Assembly (NCBI GenBank): GCA_050015355.1
Contig: JBEKBO010000066.1
Coordinates: 1-25,247, forward strand
Origin: CAWBRT01 sp050015355
GTDB taxonomy: Bacteria; Acidobacteriota; Terriglobia; Terriglobales; Acidobacteriaceae
Direction: 5' to 3'
DNA: 25,247 nt
The notes under the pieces: model-generated
The model's input: the letters and a program-made list of their open reading frames with translations, nothing else
What the model was told of the DNA's origin: nothing
Database searches by the model: none
Part shown: positions 23,780 to 25,247 of the stretch, piece after piece
How positions within the stretch are numbered: position 1 is the first letter of the stretch
Layout of the letters: the number at the start of each line of letters is the position of its first letter
Translations under genes and position numbers: made by a program

Positions 23780-23863
23780 CGGAATCAATGAAAAATAGTT
23801 TTGTGTGATGCGCACTGCGTGGCATCCTTAGTGATTGATTCCGGAATTTCTAGCGCATAATAT
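23780..23863 (+). promoter_or_regulatory. Promoter of the amidohydrolase with an inverted repeat over its -35 box
   Basis: TTGATT (23835-23840) and TAATAT (23858-23863) are 17 bp apart, a good sigma70 pattern about 65 bp before the ATG. The -35 box is part of ATTGATTCCG (23834-23843), which is the exact complement of CGGAATCAAT (23780-23789). Binding to both arms would cover the promoter, as expected for a looping or dimeric repressor. GATGC/GCATC forms a shorter pair between them. The rest of the 268-bp gap contains no gene. Confidence 0.5.
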
Positions 23864-23927
23864 TCGATTTGTTTCGCGGCCTTTATCGGCAGCAGGCACT
23901 AAACTCGTATCCCGAGGTTGATAGATC

Positions 23928-24893
23928 ATGCGAACTGTTACCCTGGAAGAACACTTCTCTACCCCTGAGGTCGTGAAAGCCACGGCACACTTGCAGAGCG
24001 GTTCCCGGTCAGGCTTTGTCGAAGTTGTGCGCGGCAAGCTGCTCGACGTGGGGGAAGGCCGGATTGCCGATATGGATGCGGACGGCATCGACGTGCAAGT
24101 ACTATCGTTGGTGAACAGCGGCATGGATAAATTGGACTCCGCAACCGCGACGCCGCTGGTGCGCAACGCAAACGACCAGCTAGCAGCTGCCGTGCGGAAG
24201 CACCCTGACCGCTTGGCAGCCTTCGCCGCGCTGGCCCTGCAAGATCCGAAGACGGCAGCCGCCGAGTTTGAGCGCTGCGTATGTAAACTGGGATTCAAAG
24301 GAGCGCTCGTGCACGGCACCACCAACGGCGTTTTCCTGGATCAGCCGCAGTTCACGCCGCTGTTTGAAACCGCGCAGGCGCTCGACGTTCCCATCTACCT
24401 GCATCCGACCCCGGCGTCGCAGCCGGTGCAGGATGCATACTATGGCGGGCTGCCCGGCAACACCGGCTTTTTCCTTTCAACGGCTGCCTGGGGATGGCAC
24501 GCGGAACTCGGGATGCATTGCCTGCGCCTGATTGTTTCCGGATTGTTCGACCGCTTTCCGAAACTCAAGATCATCATCGGACACATGGGGGAAAATCTGC
24601 CCTTTTCGATTGCCCGCGCCGATTCGATCTTGGCGCGCGGCGCCAATCATCTCCAGCGCCGGGTAGCCGACTATTTTTGTAAGAACTTCTACCTCACCAC
24701 CAGCGGCTACTTCACCGTGCCCCCGCTCCTGTGCGCGCTACAAGTCGTGGGAGCCGACCGCATCCTGTTCTCAGTGGATTATCCGTTCAGCCCCAACGCC
24801 GAGGGCCGCGACTTCCTGAATTCGCTGCCTGTCAGCCCGGAGGACAGGGAGAAAATCGCTCATGGTAACGCGGATCGGCTGCTGAAGCTCTGA
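23928..24893 (+). CDS. Amidohydrolase-2 family decarboxylase, gamma-resorcylate decarboxylase-like
   Basis: A 321-residue protein of the ACMSD/amidohydrolase-2 family, which decarboxylates aromatic acids without cofactor except a divalent metal. Ligand positions match gamma-resorcylate decarboxylase: E7 and H9 in LEEHF, H159 in IYLHP, the GHMGE motif (H219) and D284 in FSVDYPF. The C-terminal KIAHGNADRLLKL is also conserved. Probable substrates are resorcylate, dihydroxybenzoate or orsellinate-like acids, with the exact one unknown. The ATG at 23928 has GAGG about 9 nt upstream. A 7-bp stem directly follows its stop. With the aryl-CoA ligase it supports aromatic-acid breakdown in this region. 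Confidence 0.88.
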   Translation: MRTVTLEEHFSTPEVVKATAHLQSGSRSGFVEVVRGKLLDVGEGRIADMDADGIDVQVLSLVNSGMDKLDSATATPLVRNANDQLAAAVRKHPDRLAAFAALALQDPKTAAAEFERCVCKLGFKGALVHGTTNGVFLDQPQFTPLFETAQALDVPIYLHPTPASQPVQDAYYGGLPGNTGFFLSTAAWGWHAELGMHCLRLIVSGLFDRFPKLKIIIGHMGENLPFSIARADSILARGANHLQRRVADYFCKNFYLTTSGYFTVPPLLCALQVVGADRILFSVDYPFSPNAEGRDFLNSLPVSPEDREKIAHGNADRLLKL

Positions 24894-24912
24894 GCTTCCA
24901 TGGCGTGGAAGC
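24894..24912 (+). terminator. Small hairpin directly after the amidohydrolase stop
   Basis: GCTTCCA (24894-24900) and TGGAAGC (24906-24912) are exact complements around TGGCG. It begins one base after the stop codon. No T-tract follows, so it may protect the mRNA end rather than terminate. Confidence 0.4.
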
Positions 24913-25003
24913 AACTGCCCTTCAGTGACACATCGGTGCTTTCCAGGGCGGTCTGATGCTCCCTCGCCGCGATTGATTTATTTGAAATTGAAAAAGCCGG
25001 GAA

Positions 25004-25046
25004 GACAGGCAGGACCAGCATGGCGCTGGCCCTGTCGATAATCTGT
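25004..25046 (+). terminator. Hairpin and T-rich tail, possible terminator
   Basis: CAGGACCAGC (25010-25019) pairs at 9 of 10 positions with GCTGGCCCTG (25025-25034), and is followed by GATAATCTGTTTTGTCTG. A slightly shifted pairing with GACAGG (25004-25009) and CCTGTC (25031-25036) is also possible. It lies 110 bp past the amidohydrolase stop. The rest of the region to the window end has no recognised complete gene. Confidence 0.45.
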
Positions 25047-25184
25047 TTTGTCTGTTGGCTTCAGCTAATTCTCGTCACGCTATGGGCTTCGGCTTGCCAC
25101 CACCACCGGGGTCGTCTGACGCTTGAGCTAGACCGGTTCCCTAGAAGGTATATACCTGGATTCGGTGAGTGAATTACCCTGGGG

Positions 25185-25247
25185 ATGGCGAGTTCTCCTG
25201 CGACACGACAACGATGGCGCGAGCTTATTCCGATGATCTTCGGCGCA
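25185..25247 (+). CDS. Possible start of a gene running off the right edge
   Basis: From ATG 25185 the frame stays open for 21 codons to the window end (MASSPATRQRWRELIPMIFG...), with Arg-rich then hydrophobic residues as in a membrane protein start. CCTGGGG lies just upstream, only a weak ribosome site. A perfect palindrome AGGTATATACCT (25146-25157) precedes it. Too short to confirm. Confidence 0.3.
   Translation, partial: MASSPATRQRWRELIPMIFGA

Overview
The window (25,247 bp, GC-rich) looks like chromosomal DNA of an acidobacterium of the Terriglobia/Koribacter type. This is inferred from the style of the protein families (PEP-CTERM protein, RodZ-like and MreBCD proteins, short-form AhcY, Firmicute/Acidobacteria-like flavoprotein) and from GC-rich hairpins scattered between genes. 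No rRNA, tRNA, CRISPR array, transposase or phage gene was seen.

Left part (1-5400, mostly minus strand): the N-terminus of a response regulator runs off the left edge, preceded by a PilZ-domain protein and the tldE/tldD pair. A 147-bp imperfect palindrome lies between tldD and tldE. A small plus-strand gene for a 60-residue Cys/His protein and a minus-strand PEP-CTERM protein follow.

Middle part (5401-13547): metK and ahcY (minus) form a SAM synthesis and recycling pair. A RodZ-like gene (minus) and a GAF-GGDEF diguanylate cyclase (plus) diverge from a shared intergenic region in which both strands carry good sigma70-type promoters. Next comes mreBCD (minus), so a c-di-GMP synthase sits inside a cell-shape locus.

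Right part (13548-25247): a catabolic region. It holds an aldehyde dehydrogenase of the alpha-ketoglutaric semialdehyde dehydrogenase type, a class I aminotransferase, a divergent ~12-TM organic-acid-type transporter, an unusual GidA-like FAD oxidoreductase with a CX6CX2CX3C motif, a PaaK-type aryl-CoA ligase overlapping a tandem-ACT protein, a type IV prepilin, a second tandem-ACT protein, and an amidohydrolase close to gamma-resorcylate decarboxylase. A TTGTATACAA-type palindrome, of the kind bound by FCD-class GntR regulators, occurs in front of the aldehyde dehydrogenase (one mismatch) and between the transporter and the flavoprotein. This suggests that these units share a regulator that is not encoded here. 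The likely theme is uptake and oxidation of amino acids or aromatic/organic acids; the substrate cannot be fixed from sequence.

GC-rich hairpins containing GGGACCCCGGCT occur after the aldehyde dehydrogenase and after the flavoprotein and appear to be copies of one intergenic repeat that doubles as a terminator. Long open frames antisense to tldD, tldE, ahcY and metK are GC-bias shadows and were left out.
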